Of a stretch of DNA of 64,000 nucleotides, positions 28,607-41,269 are shown one piece after another. Numbering within the stretch: the stretch's first letter is position 1; every line of letters starts with the position of its first letter. The position numbers were made by a program, and so were the translations under genes. Origin of the DNA: Trichinella spiralis (lineage: Eukaryota; Nematoda; Enoplea; Trichinellida; Trichinellidae); assembly GCA_000181795.3 (NCBI GenBank), contig CM012953.1, forward strand, positions 5,046,395 through 5,110,394, written 5' to 3'. Under the pieces are notes generated by a model that did not search any database, was not told the DNA's origin, and saw only the letters and a program-made list of their open reading frames with translations.

Positions 28607-31600
28607 TCAACAGTTAACCGATTTGGCTTTCTCGTCATTTTCAACAGCCAATTGTCGTTGCTTTTCCAGTTCATTTACACAATCTTTTGTTATCGATGCT
28701 TTCTGTTGACTTCCCACATTTTCAATGTGCTTCAATAAATCTTGCCAAATTTCTGGACAAGTTTCAATGGCATTTCGAAGCTGTGAAGCCGGAAGTTGAA
28801 GCAAAGCCGCATAGCCATGGATTTTCAGTTTCGATGAACATTGCACAAAAGCCTGCCATACATCATCTCCTTGTTTCCAAATTTGTTTGGTGACAAATTT
28901 TTGCAAAACACTACCAATCAGATTGTCAAGTGATGCTTGTGCTTCAAGCAGCAATGGAATGGTATGGAAGAAAATGGCTGGGACCACTTGTCGTTCGCTA
29001 ATTTGCTTGATTATACCACTTAACAAATCACTGCTAAACATACGTTTGTTTTGCAACAATGCACCAAACAAATTCAACAACTGAGTGAAATCGTTTTCAT
29101 TTGTCACTTCGAGCTCACACATCTCAAGCCAAAGCTCATCAGCTGTGATGACAGTTTTCGATCCTGAACTACTACAGACTACTTTGCCAGTGATCATCTT
29201 GAATATCTGCGCGGGAAGACGAATTAATTTCGGCAACAAGCTAATAAACTGCTCCTTATTCAAAGCTGGAAGAACCGGTATTAAAAATCGAACATCCGGC
29301 CGACGTTTTGAATACAACGTCCAAACTGCATCCACTAATTCGGCATTCAGTGAATTCTTATCCAACCAAGGTTCCAATATGCGAGGTATCAAAGCTTCAG
29401 CATTTCTTGGACACTGTTTCACCAACTCTACAATGTCATTCACAGGGATGGAACTTTGCTTTATCGGCTTGGACAAGTATGTATTTATCAAACGCTTCAC
29501 GTTCACACCACAAGCAACGTATACATCTGGCAATAACTGCAAAAAATCAACTTGCTGTGGAAATAAATGACAATACACACGAAAACATATTCGAACTGAT
29601 CTTTCATCCCACTGTTTTTCTTCATTCTCATCTAGCGACAGATATTCTGGAGGTACCTCTTGCTCAAGTGAATGCAAATGATTCAATGCCAATTCTTTTA
29701 CCAAATCTTTCGTAGGAGGATATCTGTAAAGTGAATTTAACTTTTCAAGCCAACCATTTACAATTGCTGTGTCATCATCAAATGTCGACAAGCTAGCAAA
29801 TTCAGCAAACAATTCCTTTTTCTGACCAGGACGATGCTTAATTACTGAAGTAAACATGTTCAAGCAAGGAATGTAAGTGCTGTGTTGTTTGCAACCTTGT
29901 TTCAACACTTGTAACGCCTGCACGGATAATTGAGGTGCATAGACAACCAGACGACAGAATAAATTAAGCTGAATCTCACCACCGGATAGCAAAGCAGATA
30001 ACAAACTATCCAGTGTGCTGTTATACTGGTTTAAGGCTTTTTCCGTTGCTGTTGTGTTATTTTGTCTTCTCAGTTGTAAATAAATTGAATACTGGTAATA
30101 AAGTAATTGCAAAGCTAGTTCACCAGAACTTGAAGCCTCTGCAACAATTTCTTGCAATAATTTCTCTTTCAATTCAGCCATTTCATACAAGCTACACATT
30201 GTTATTAAAATATGTCTTTGATTTTCTGCATCTTCATATCCAAGCTCACATTTTTTAAGATTCAAAATACGTTGAAATGAATTCTGAATCACTGAACGCG
30301 TGTGTTGCATTGGTAACGGCGCAACTTTGTCAACCAAATCTAGCACTTTCACTACCAATTTCGACGTTGACTGATTTTCATTTTGATCATATGACAATAT
30401 CCTTCCTCTTTCTCCATCTACATCTTCATCGTCATCTCTATCAGCAAGATCAGCATCTTTCTTTTCTTCACTTTTTTTCACGTGTTTCTTATTGTTCAAT
30501 TTCAAATTAAAAGACAAACCAGCTGAACAAATCACAGATGCGATGGTATTTAAAATACGATCAATCTGTTCGTTAATAGGCAAAAAATCAATGGGTGCGT
30601 ATTCCTGCAAAAACTTTTCTGGTATATTGTTATATAGATATGGAAAAGCGGCTAATATTAACTGAACACAGTTTTCTGGCGTCAAACTGTCACCTAGAAA
30701 ACCATATACCCGTTTCAAATGTGCATCATGATCTTTTTTATTTCTTTCAGCTGAATTGAATTCATCAGTATTGAAATCATCTTCAGTAGCTGATCTCTTC
30801 CCAGACTTAGACCTACTAACACCTGTCAGATGTGCTAATTCGGCAGGACTGATGCCAAGTTTATGCAAAATTGACGCAATTTCCAATACAGCTTTAGACA
30901 AGCATGGCAATTTCACCAATGTAGTCAAATGAAATCGCATCACCTTAAACAAACTTTCCATTTGCCTGTGAGATAAAGTTGGTGGGATGTCAACAATTAA
31001 TTTTTTGCAACAATTCAAAAATCGATCCAAAAACGTTGCATCATTTCTAACAATATCAGTTAAACTTTTCAAACACACGCTGAGACCACTGAAGGAAATG
31101 TGCGGCGCGACCAGTTGTCGTGTGAGACTTGAAAACAACAGATCGTTACTAGCTTGCAACTCAGTCACTAACTGACAACCGTATGCAGAAGATTTCAGGT
31201 TCCACGATTCTTCAATTTTCGCCAAAATGCAACGCTCCAAAAATTTAAACGCATAAATTTTGATACCTTCGTTTTCAGACTCAAGCCATGATAATACGCC
31301 TGTTATAAATTCGCTCACAGCATGCCAGGTTGGATCGACGCCAAACTGAGATGGTGGCTTTCGTAAAACCCATTTTAAAGCAGAATGATAAATTAACGCC
31401 ATCGACGAAAGAATTCTTTTCAAAAGATGATCATCAGCTTCGCTGAGCATATTTAATATTATTGGTACAGCACGTTCCACTAAGTACACTTCAGTACGAC
31501 AAGCTAATCCACAAAAACTGGTCAAAAAGTCAAGTAAATCAAAATTTGGAAATCTAAATACTAGCTGAACAATTTCATCGAAAAAGCCATTTAAAGGGGT

Positions 31601-31759
31601 TGAACTTTCATCATCTATGATTAATTGCCCAATTTCACTTAACAATCGTAAGCGTTCTTCTGCATTTGTTGTTTTCCCAGCTTGTTTTAATAATACATTC
31701 ACTTCAATTTCCATCTCTTTTAACTTGTCCAATAACACTTTTCCTATAATACAAAACAT
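28607..31759 (-). CDS. SYMPK: Symplekin, scaffold of the mRNA 3'-end processing machinery
   Basis: Nuclear scaffold that holds CPSF, CstF and the histone cleavage complex for cleavage and polyadenylation. The frame is open for 1050 codons in one exon. Near the N-terminus the HEAT-repeat domain aligns with 'KWVLRKP', 'ENEGIKIYAFKFLERCI' and 'VAPHISFSGLSVCLKSLTDI'; 'LGISPAELAHLTG' matches the end of that domain. The C-terminal symplekin domain shows 'VVPAIFFHTIPLLLEAQ', 'KFVTKQIWKQGDDVWQAFV' and 'LLQLPASQLRNAIETCPEIW'. Human symplekin is longer, about 1270 residues, mainly through tails. 'tattatag' lies inside the first codons, so the first residues may be intron and the true start could be the Met at 31714 or come from an upstream or trans-spliced exon. 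The lack of introns contrasts with neighbours. Confidence 0.93.
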   Translation of the reverse strand: MFCIIGKVLLDKLKEMEIEVNVLLKQAGKTTNAEERLRLLSEIGQLIIDDESSTPLNGFFDEIVQLVFRFPNFDLLDFLTSFCGLACRTEVYLVERAVPIILNMLSEADDHLLKRILSSMALIYHSALKWVLRKPPSQFGVDPTWHAVSEFITGVLSWLESENEGIKIYAFKFLERCILAKIEESWNLKSSAYGCQLVTELQASNDLLFSSLTRQLVAPHISFSGLSVCLKSLTDIVRNDATFLDRFLNCCKKLIVDIPPTLSHRQMESLFKVMRFHLTTLVKLPCLSKAVLEIASILHKLGISPAELAHLTGVSRSKSGKRSATEDDFNTDEFNSAERNKKDHDAHLKRVYGFLGDSLTPENCVQLILAAFPYLYNNIPEKFLQEYAPIDFLPINEQIDRILNTIASVICSAGLSFNLKLNNKKHVKKSEEKKDADLADRDDDEDVDGERGRILSYDQNENQSTSKLVVKVLDLVDKVAPLPMQHTRSVIQNSFQRILNLKKCELGYEDAENQRHILITMCSLYEMAELKEKLLQEIVAEASSSGELALQLLYYQYSIYLQLRRQNNTTATEKALNQYNSTLDSLLSALLSGGEIQLNLFCRLVVYAPQLSVQALQVLKQGCKQHSTYIPCLNMFTSVIKHRPGQKKELFAEFASLSTFDDDTAIVNGWLEKLNSLYRYPPTKDLVKELALNHLHSLEQEVPPEYLSLDENEEKQWDERSVRICFRVYCHLFPQQVDFLQLLPDVYVACGVNVKRLINTYLSKPIKQSSIPVNDIVELVKQCPRNAEALIPRILEPWLDKNSLNAELVDAVWTLYSKRRPDVRFLIPVLPALNKEQFISLLPKLIRLPAQIFKMITGKVVCSSSGSKTVITADELWLEMCELEVTNENDFTQLLNLFGALLQNKRMFSSDLLSGIIKQISERQVVPAIFFHTIPLLLEAQASLDNLIGSVLQKFVTKQIWKQGDDVWQAFVQCSSKLKIHGYAALLQLPASQLRNAIETCPEIWQDLLKHIENVGSQQKASITKDCVNELEKQRQLAVENDEKAKSVNC

Positions 31760-34055
31760 GTACTAAAATACAAGCAGACATTTTCAAATTAAATGTAAGA
31801 ATCACATGACATTTATTATACGCTTTAAATTTTAAAATTACTGTTCAATTAAATCACAACACTGATGTACTTTAAAGTAAGAAAAGTTTTCACCAGAAAA
31901 ACCATTATCAACATGCACTAAATCGAAATAAAGAAATCCGATAAAAATAATAAAACAATAAAACCTGAATTTGAAAAATGATGAAACAAGCACTAAACAT
32001 CTCTCTTCATCAACAATGCATCCTACAAAAGATAATTCAAAACAAGTTTTATTTTTCATAACATAACTTTTATATTTCAAAGAAATTAGTTTTTTATAAA
32101 TCATCAAATACAAAAAAATTTATTCACAGTCAACAGAATTACGCATTATTATTCAGTATGCTCAACAAATAGATAACTTAAAATACAAAAGAAGATTTAG
32201 ATAAAATAGAAATTAAACGTACAGAAGCCTGAAAGTGGAGAGTGACAAAAATACTAAATAATAATAAAGATTTTAAATAAGCAATAAATATTTAAATACT
32301 AAAGCATACCAAAAAATTATAAAATCACAAAATTCTTATCTGCCCATATTATAAGTAAACTAAAACAACAGACAATTTCCTAAACAATAAAGAAACAATT
32401 GGTTTAGAACAAAGACAATTCAGATTTAGTCAACCGAAATACCATAAAATGACTTTCAGGTTTAAATAACTCGAATTCTTATCAAATAATGTTTAATTAA
32501 AATTTGTAACAGATAACATAAATAAAAGTTAGTTTTCATTATTATATAAGGAATTTTAGCATATTAACTTTTTATTTGGCAACGTTACATTACTTCAGGT
32601 TACTGAAAAATGCTTATTACTGTATTTGTCTTGAACAACATGTTATTACAATACGTACAATATGCATTGTAATATTATTTATTTTGAAATAGAATTATAA
32701 TAAAAAGCAGTTAATGCCAAATTGATTACATCTATTAAAAATTCCATATACAACTGTTCTTTGATGCCTATGTTTTACATACAGCTTTTATATTTTATAT
32801 ATAACTATTTTGCTAGATTAAATAAAATGTATTTGTATATAATAAAAATTTATTTAACAAAACTTTAAAATAAATTTATTTTATGATGTTCTGAATTAAG
32901 TGATATCTAATTTAATGCACAGATATTTCAAAATTTGAATATGATAATACCTGCATAACCTTATTTTAGTTGGAGTGACGTACGGTATAGCATAATTTCC
33001 GGTTTTAAGCATTTGCGTATTTTTTTTCAGTCTGGCAGTGTGAAGTTGTGAAATTTTTCTTGTAATAGATTTATTTAGTAAGGTATGAATTTTAGATTTT
33101 TGATTTAATTATATGGATGTATGATTTACTATTATGATCGTAAGTTAAACAGCTTGTTTTTAATCTGTCATATGTTCAACCATGCTTCAATATAGACATG
33201 CTTTCCAGTGAAGTTAAACTATATTTTTTCTTCTTTGTTGCATTATTAGTTTGTTCTGTCGTTCTGAAAGCATATTATTTGAATTTATAATTGTAAATAA
33301 TATAGAATTTGATATAACGTTTTATTTACATTTAAAGTATATGTTAGATTGAACTCGATATTTATTCATAATTTTTTAATGTCTTTTATTTTATTTTGAT
33401 TTGAAACATTAATTTTAAATGAAAAGCTTTGTTTTTATATTATTATATATAAATTTATTGTGTATTTTGCATGTATATTTATGCTTGTTATTGTATATAA
33501 TAACGATAGATAAATGAGGGGAAATTAGTGTTTGTCATTTTTTTTATTGTTTCTTAAATAATAAACACGATTTGTGTTTAAAGTAAACTTATATAGTTTT
33601 GCGTTATTTTTATGTAAGTTTCAATAATTTACGAAAGAAGGATGTACGTTAAATTATGATTTAATTTAAAGATGACATCATTTCAACATAGATTATTGAA
33701 TTTTTGCCGACAATTTTAGTTTATTCAGGTGCACATATATTATTGATGATTGTTCATTGTAAGAATATGCTTATTTAATATTATTTATCTTTCTTTTACT
33801 ACGAGTGGACATCTACAAGTAAATTTTAATCGGTTAATCTTGCAGGCAGTCAACTTTGACATACTTGTTGTTGAATTATTTAATTAAGCTCATTTCCTTA
33901 ATATTTTGAATTTGAATTTTAATAATCTTCATTCGATTGTAGTGCAGTTTTTATTTATCACTTGTATGAAGAATGTTAGAACATGAAATATGATATAAAT
34001 AAAAATGTTTTATTATACACATGTGTATGTAACGGAAATGATGTTTCTTATTTTA
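31760..34055. other. AT-rich region between divergent symplekin and SMARCAD1
   Basis: A minus-strand piece at about 31970-32025 has AG and GT at its edges and could be a non-coding symplekin leader exon. On the plus strand, 33031-33082 sits between 'ttttttttcag' and 'AAG|GTATGA' and could be a SMARCAD1 leader exon joined to the acceptor at 34056. Both are splice-site inferences. Nothing else is recognised. Confidence 0.35.
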
Positions 34056-34116
34056 GCACAACTGTGAATTTGATTAAAGCAACTTTGGATTGAATCTGTG
34101 AATGCAGTATTGTTGA

Positions 34117-37100
34117 ATGGAGTCTGAATTGGACATTTTTGAAAAGTATAAATTTATTGGTTCGTCGAGCTACAGTAATCTTGCTAATAAGGTACGAGAA
34201 AATGGTGAATTGAACGCTAATGAAGCGAAACAAATGACTATGGTTGCTGAAAGTCCCGTTGTATCAGATTTTTCTGTACCATCTGAAACAAACACACCGT
34301 CGAAAAGCAATGCTTTACTATGTAAGTTTGAAACATGTAAAAGATTTAATTTTAGATGTGCAATTTTATGGAATATATTTTTTATGCTGTTATTTAATAC
34401 AATTTGAAATATTTAATTTAGCCGATAGCATTAATCGTTGGAAAGAACCCGCTTCTAGCAGTTCCAAGTAAGTTTTTGTTCTGGAGGGGTTTATTTGATT
34501 GTTTTTTTAATTTGCATTATTATAACTTTTGCAAGGTTGGATTTGGAAGATGACTACAGTGATGATGATTCACTTTCTGACGTATCTTCGTCAGATCATC
34601 CGTCAACGACAAAAAAGCCGAAGTTATCTGCTGATGAAGAACTCTCTAATTTGGAAGTGTCTGACAACGAGGAAGAAATAGATGATCAATCTGATATTAG
34701 CGAGTACAAGCCATCGTCTGAAAGTGAAGAAGAACAATGGTTGAGTAAGAAAAAAGCAAAACGACTGGCAGGTATGAGATTATTAAAACTGTTCATTTTT
34801 ATTGGTTGGTTAATTTCAAATGGTTGTGTCGATTTCTTTATTTTTTAAGCTGAACGTCGACGACATCAAATTGCTAAAGAATTGCAAGCAGAAACAAAAA
34901 TGATCATGAAGCAAAATTCCAATGCTAAACAAGTGTACAGTTTTACAAAGGCTCAAAGCAGTTTTGATATGTTGCGAAAACTGCGCAAAGAAAGAAAACA
35001 CCAGCAAAGAAAACAAATGCGACGAGCGTTTTTAGCAGAGGAACTTTTGTCTGAAAAAGAAGGAGATGAGGAGGAAAATCATATTAATGACGAAGATGTT
35101 AAATCAAAAAGTGATAGTCCAGTTGAAAGTGTTGCTCAAAAACCGGCCAAAGAAGCTCCGCTTACTGTAAAGCAGTTTTTCAAGAGGCGTTTTGTTCTCA
35201 GTTCAGATGAAGAAGAAACTGACGATGCTGTCGCTTGTACCACCAGCTCCGCTGTAAAGGAGGAACCCGTCTTGGTGGAGGAACAACAAGCTAAGCATCT
35301 TCGGAGAGTGGTTTACCGTTCCGATGAAGGGGAGGACAGTGATGCTTCGAAGCAGGATTCATATTCATCTTCGACGAAAGATGAAAATTATTCTGATGAC
35401 AGTGCTTCTGGCAGTGATAACGATGTGGATGAAGCCGTCAAGATGGATGTTGATACCGATGCCAAATTGCAATTCAAAAAGCCGATAGTATTGAAACGAC
35501 GTGATATGGAGGTGATAATTTTAATCCCAGTTATTCAATTATTAAAAGAAAACTGACTTATTTTTATTTTTTCATTAGGCGAAATGTTTGGAGTTTTTCC
35601 GTTCTGCCGACCCGTCTCAGCTAGCTGCTTTACCACGTTGTTCGGAACGAATGGCAAACGCAATTGTTGAACTTCGTCCATTTGAATCTTATGATGATAT
35701 GGTTGGTTTGATGAAATTTTTTTTAAATTTTATTCTAATTTATAAAAGGAAAATTATTCCTCTTTTTTGAGATTGAAAAATTTGAAAACGCAAAAGGATT
35801 TTCCACCAACTTGTGCATTGCCTACATTGACTCGTTGGTATCTCAGAATCGGTTGGATTTTTTGTTGTACAAATGTCACACTGTATCGTCGAAATTGGAA
35901 ATGGAAGTGGAATTGATGATGAAAACCGACAACGGTTTGGTGAAGCAGCCGAATTTAATTGCACACGAGTGAGCAATTTAGTTGAGGGGGGAATGGTATA
36001 TATTATTTTTTTGTACATATATTTTTTTTCTCTCTTCCAGTTTAGAACTGAAACCGTATCAACTTGTCGGATTGAATTGGCTCAGTTTGATTTACCGGCA
36101 AAATTTGGGTGGCATTTTAGCCGACGAAATGGTCCATTTTATTTTTGAAATTTTATCATCTGAATTGAAAATTAATTCCATTTTCTTCAGGGCTTGGGAA
36201 AAACTATACAAGTAATAGCATTTTTGGCTTATTTGAAAGAGAACAATTTCGGCGGTCCTGTCTTCATTATTGTACCATCATCTACTTTGGGTAGATTTTT
36301 ACAAAATTCCAATTTTTTGAACTCATTTTCAAATTTGAATTATTTCTTTTTCTTGTTCTAGACAACTGGCTGAGAGAAATTCAAAAATGGTGTCCTTCAC
36401 TGAAATTGTTAACTTATTACGGAAGTCAATCCGACCGAGCTTGGATCAGACGACAGTATTATAATAAGCATGTCGAAGCAGACGTTATTTTGACAACGTT
36501 AGTCTTTTTTTTGCAATTCTTACAATTAGAATTTCACTTGTAATTGTTGTATAGTTACACTTCGATCTCATCTAATGCGGAAGATCGGCATTTCATGAAA
36601 CGTATACTGGCGGATGTTGCCATTTTTGACGAAGCGCATATGTTGAAAAATTACCGAACCCACAGATACAAGCAACTGATGTCGATTAAAGTGTGCAAAT
36701 TTTGTTTTTTATTTTTAAATTCAACTCTGTTTATTAAAGAATATTAATTTATGTTTTTTTCTTAGACAAAGCACAGAATTCTGCTGACGGGCACGCCTTT
36801 GCAAAACAGTCTGATTGAGTTGATATCGTTGCTGTACTTTATTATGCCGAAGATATTCAGAAAGCTCAAAATTTGCTTGGACGATTTATCAAGCTTGTTT
36901 CAACTGGTAAATTTATACGAAAAAATAGATCATTTTCTTGCTAGATGGATTATTTATTATTTGTTCATTTAGAAAAATATTTCTTCCCCAGAAGGAGAAC
37001 AATGTCGAATTGAACAAGCGAAAAGAATCGTATCACCATTTACACTTAGACGATTGAAATCGGATGTTTGTTATTGCTTTAATTTGAAATTATTAATAAT

Positions 37101-38461
37101 AATAATTATTATTATTGTTTTCAACGGCAGGTTTTGCATCAGTTGCCTGAGAAGCATGAAAAATTGCAGTTTTGTGAATTGACCAATTTGCAGCGTGAAA
37201 TTTACAGTGAAATTGTGGCCGAATGTACGGAAATTTTGAAATCTCGTCAAGAGAATTGTTCGGACGCACCATCATCATCATCAGGGCGGTTGACATCGAT
37301 GATCATGAAGCTTCGTAAAGCTGCTAATCATCCGCTGTTGTTGAGATGGCATTACAAGGAGAAAAAATTGAATAAAATTGCCAAAGTGGTGGCCAAAGTA
37401 TGAATTTATTATGCAACACAATTGCGTTCGATTTTAATTTATTTCACTTTTGTTTTTTGAGGAAAAAGTTTACAAGAAATTTCAGTTGTCTGAAGTAGTG
37501 GAGGATTTGATGCTCAAATCTGATTTTGAAATTCACAAATTATGCTGCCAGCACAAAGTAAATTTTTACAAAAAAAAGCAAAACAAAATAATGTGGTTTA
37601 ATGTTGTTTAAGAAATTGAATCGTTTGAAGTTATCGGACAGTGCTATCAACGACTCTGGCAAGTTGATTGCTCTTGATGGCATTTTGGCCGAAGCCAAGC
37701 AACAGGTAATTAATAAACAGGTTAATTAAAATGTGAAAAATTCGAATTTTATTTGTTTAAGGGAAACAAGGTGCTTCTGTTTAGTCAGTTTGTTATTGTT
37801 CTTGATGTTCTTGAAGAATTTTTAAATCTGAAACAGATCCGCTATTTACGTTTGGATGGTCAAACGCCGGTTGTTGAAAGGTGCCCAAACTGAACATTCA
37901 AATATATATGTGATAAAAAGAGAAAAAAACATTATTCTCTATCTACATTTTTTTTCAGACAACAATTGATTGATATGTTCAATTCATCTGAAGATATATT
38001 CATTTTCTTGCTTTCTACTCGTGCCGGAGGTTTGGGCATCAACCTCACCTCGGCCAACGTTATAGTGCTTTATGATATTGATTACAATCCACACAACGAT
38101 CGTCAGGCTGAGGATCGTTGTCATCGAGTTGGACAGAAAAAGTTAGCAGTTTGTTTTTAAATTTCATTTCCACATTTATGCACGCACTTCAAATGATCCT
38201 ACATTTCAGAGATGTTCATGTGATTAAGCTGATTTCAAAGGATACCGTTGATGAAAGCATGTTAGCTTGTGCGAATAAAAAATTGGAATTAGAACGACAA
38301 ATAACTACTGCCGACAGTGCAGGTGAGCTTTCTCGCAACTGGACAATGCACACCTATATATAAAATGTAGTATCAATCATTATTATATCATTATGTTTTC
38401 AATTTTAGGATCCGAATACATTCAAGATATTATTCTACAGCAGTTGTTATCATCTCAGTGA
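34117..38461 (+). CDS. SMARCAD1: SMARCAD1/Fun30/ETL1 SNF2-family chromatin remodeler
   Basis: ATP-dependent nucleosome remodeler for heterochromatin upkeep, end resection and mismatch repair. Nineteen exons (34117-34321, 34422-34467, 34536-34771, 34850-35511, 35579-35701, 35772-35968, 36041-36131, 36191-36290, 36362-36497, 36555-36690, 36766-36906, 36973-37065, 37131-37397, 37462-37557, 37613-37705, 37762-37880, 37959-38141, 38210-38322, 38409-38461) join to 1029 residues; human has 1026. Residues 1-400 are acidic and serine-rich. Then comes the helix-hairpin-like '[18 protein letters not shown]', and the motor from about 490: '[12 protein letters not shown]', motif I 'DEMGLGKTIQ', motif II 'FDEAHMLKN', '[11 protein letters not shown]', '[18 protein letters not shown]', motif V '[14 protein letters not shown]' and motif VI '[12 protein letters not shown]'. 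N-terminal CUE domains are not obvious. The 3' end lies 79 bases from the convergent RFC2 end. Confidence 0.95.
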
Positions 38462-38540
38462 TTATTTTTTTTAAATTCATCTTGTTTTACCATAGATTTT
38501 TTTAATGTAAATAACTGTTTTCACCAAATGTGTTATCATA

Positions 38541-40359
38541 TTAAACTTCCAGATTTGCCTTCTGGTTTGCCGGCAGTGCGCATCTGCATAAACGTGCCAC
38601 CAGAGCGGATAGTTGTAACAGAGAGCCTCTTCCCTGCGCAGCGCGCATATGGGTTAGACCAATTTCCTGGAAAATAAAAAATTTACAACATACATCAATT
38701 TATGAAGAACAAACAATTTGTCACCAACTTTGAGAAAACTTATTTTCAACGCTACTGGCAAACTGTGCGACTTGCAAACACGATATATAGTGCCGACAAT
38801 ATCCTCAGCTGAATAGCCAAGCGTCCATAAATGGTTTATAACTTCGTGCGCTTCGTGCTGGTCTGCTCGGCTGCAATGATCCAACATGTCTTTTACGACG
38901 AGAGGATGAGGTTCATCGCAGATCTGCATATTTAGTTAAATACGCACAAATTTACAGAAGAAAAACCACAATCACGTAATGTGCAAGTGAAATTTACTTT
39001 GAAAACATTCTCCGAGTTTACAAATCCAGAACCAGCAACGCAAGACTGTAAATTGTTTAGAGCCTAAAAAATTAAAATTTAAATAATGTTTCACAAAAAG
39101 AGAAAAACTATGCTTAAATAGAAGTACAATTCTCATGTCACCCCGAGCAGTGAAAACAAGATCTTCAAGACCATCCTTTGTATAATTCACATTTTCCATA
39201 CGGCAAACTGTCAAAATTCGAGCCAAAATTTGCGCATTTAGCAAATATGTGAAACGAATTATTGCACAACGAGACTGGATCGGTTCTTAATTAAAATGGA
39301 AAAATTAATTTCTTTTCATTTCGTTTTCCATTAAAAATTGTTCATAAAATGCTTTAAAATGTAATTTCAAATTAGTAACATTTTAAAATGCAAACAGTAT
39401 TCAAATACCAATAATTTTATCTGACTCATTGCAGGCAAAAACGAATCGAGTAGTTTTGCTGTAAATTTCCATAGTTCGCCTCAAAGCTTGCTGTGCTCCA
39501 TCTGTCATACTGTCTGCTTCGTCTAAGATGACAATTTTCTGCTTTCCAGCGGGAAGAGTCACTCTTTGTTGAGCAAACATTTTCACTTTGTTTCGAATAA
39601 CATCAATACCCCTTAAAATAAATAATTTTAACAGCATTTTAATGCTCAACATAATTAATTGATTTATAGACGAATAACAAAAATGAAAGTTTAACAAAAT
39701 AAAATAGAAACTCAAGCACAACCTTCATTACTGTACCATCGCTTAGCTTTACTATTCAAAATTCATCAATACAGAAAAGTACGCACACAGTTATTGTAAG
39801 TAGAATAAAGTTCATATGATAAATTTACATAAAAAATAAAATAAGAATGCTAAAACTGAAAAGAAATTACCAGTAAATCACCTAATAAACAAACATGTAC
39901 ATGTGCATGAATTCAAAAATCAAGAACATAATTTTTCTAAGCGTTTGATCTAAGCGATGCATGAGTAAGATAAGAAAGTTTTAGAGTGGTAGCATAAACC
40001 TCACCTATCATTAGAAGCGTTGAGCTCTAAAACAGCATTTCCAAAAGCAGATCCAAGCATTTCTCGTGCCAAGCAAAGAATACTTGTTGTTTTGCCAGTA
40101 CCGGGGGGACCCTACAACGCAGAAAATCAGATATTATTTTTAATCAAATATCAAATTTTTTAATACCGAAATTATCAAATTTGGTACATTTCCTTGTCTG
40201 GCGAAAACTTTCAGTCTTTCCACAGCTTCTTCATTACCAACCACATCGTCCAACACAGTGGGGCGGTATTTTTCAATCCTTAAAATCGCATCGAAACAAA
40301 AGACTTATCATGTGTGAATGTTTATTTAACGCTCACCAAGGTGTATCGTAATTAACCAT
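38541..40359 (-). CDS. RFC2: Replication factor C subunit 2 (40 kDa clamp loader subunit)
   Basis: AAA+ subunit of the RFC complex that loads the PCNA clamp at primer ends, and also part of checkpoint and cohesion loaders. Eight exons, 40359-40337, 40278-40167, 40111-40005, 39611-39409, 39285-39128, 39063-38998, 38923-38729 and 38666-38541, give 329 residues; human RFC2 has 354 with a longer N-terminus. Visible parts are '[20 protein letters not shown]', Walker A '[19 protein letters not shown]', 'LELNASNDR', Walker B '[20 protein letters not shown]', sensor 1 '[19 protein letters not shown]' (the SRC box with the arginine finger) and 'GDMRIALNNLQS' for sensor 2. The C-terminal collar starts at '[17 protein letters not shown]'. 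'[17 protein letters not shown]' and the ending favour RFC2 over RFC4 or RFC5. Its start diverges from the Yae1-like gene. Confidence 0.95.
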
Positions 40360-40660
40360 TGCCAATCATACAAATAGTCAAAACTAAAAATGCATCTACT
40401 TTACTTTGATTTATACAGTATATTAGTATGAATAAATTACTGTGTATTCGAACATGATCATCACTTATAATTACTTTACTGATAGAGTAAGTAAATTCAA
40501 TTTTTTATCCTATAAAAAATTCAAAAAAGCATTGCTTTATTTTATATCATACTGGTTTCAGTTGTATTTCAGATCGTTCAACTGATAATTGTGAATAATT
40601 TGTTCTATTTTGAAATGTATTTAATTTAAATTTAATTTAATTGCATTGCTTTAGTTACGC

Positions 40661-41269
40661 ATGGCAGATGAATTGGAGGACGATCAGCAAGATGATAGAA
40701 AGATTGATAAGATAGATTTTATCCATCATCAGTATCAGAAATTTATGCTTGCATATCGATCACTTATGAGTGAAACGGAACAGTGTGAAATGCAAGCTGG
40801 TTTCAATGCTGGTTTTGATTCAGGTTGTGCCACTTTTCGGAAATTGGGAAAAGCGAAAGGTACTGTACATGCTCTTCGTGAAAGTTCCATTGGAAAAGAT
40901 AAAATAAATCAGCTCGATGAATTTTCCAATCGCATTCAGAATTGTGAAGACGAAATTATAAAGTGGATCTCTTTGAAGTTGTCTGAAGTTGACATTGCTG
41001 AACAGAATTCTTCAGAATACGATTACAAAGCGTCTCTTCCACTTTTTGATCAAGATGATATGGACCTTTTTGGTTTAGAAATAACAGAGACTGTTAGCAA
41101 TTCTGGCACTGAAAACGATGCATTTGATGGAAAAAATGCGATCTGTGAATCTTCTGTTTGTTTAAAAATCCAAGAACTGAACTTGCTAGTCGATTCTATA
41201 CTAAATGATTTATGTGACTTTCTTAAATCATGTGATATTTCATATTCGTTTCTTATCAATGAGTATTAA
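40661..41269 (+). CDS. Yae1/LTO1-type protein with glycine-zipper-like repeat
   Basis: Single exon, 202 residues. The recognisable part is near residues 45-72: 'EMQAGFNAGFDSGC' followed by 'RKLGKAKGTVHAL', a run of Gly every fourth residue, which is the Yae1 domain pattern. In yeast and humans Yae1 and Lto1 bind each other and bring an Fe-S cluster to the ribosome recycling ATPase ABCE1/Rli1. The remainder is acidic and without clear domains, and the C-terminal Trp signal of Lto1 is absent, so whether this is the Yae1 or Lto1 partner is open. The ATG lies six bases behind 'cattgctttag', a possible trans-splice acceptor. Confidence 0.7.
   Translation: MADELEDDQQDDRKIDKIDFIHHQYQKFMLAYRSLMSETEQCEMQAGFNAGFDSGCATFRKLGKAKGTVHALRESSIGKDKINQLDEFSNRIQNCEDEIIKWISLKLSEVDIAEQNSSEYDYKASLPLFDQDDMDLFGLEITETVSNSGTENDAFDGKNAICESSVCLKIQELNLLVDSILNDLCDFLKSCDISYSFLINEY

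Noticed and set aside
31838-32113. Minus-strand frame of 91 codons upstream of symplekin
   Set aside because: Composition is low-complexity and Phe/Lys-rich; at most part of it is a leader exon.
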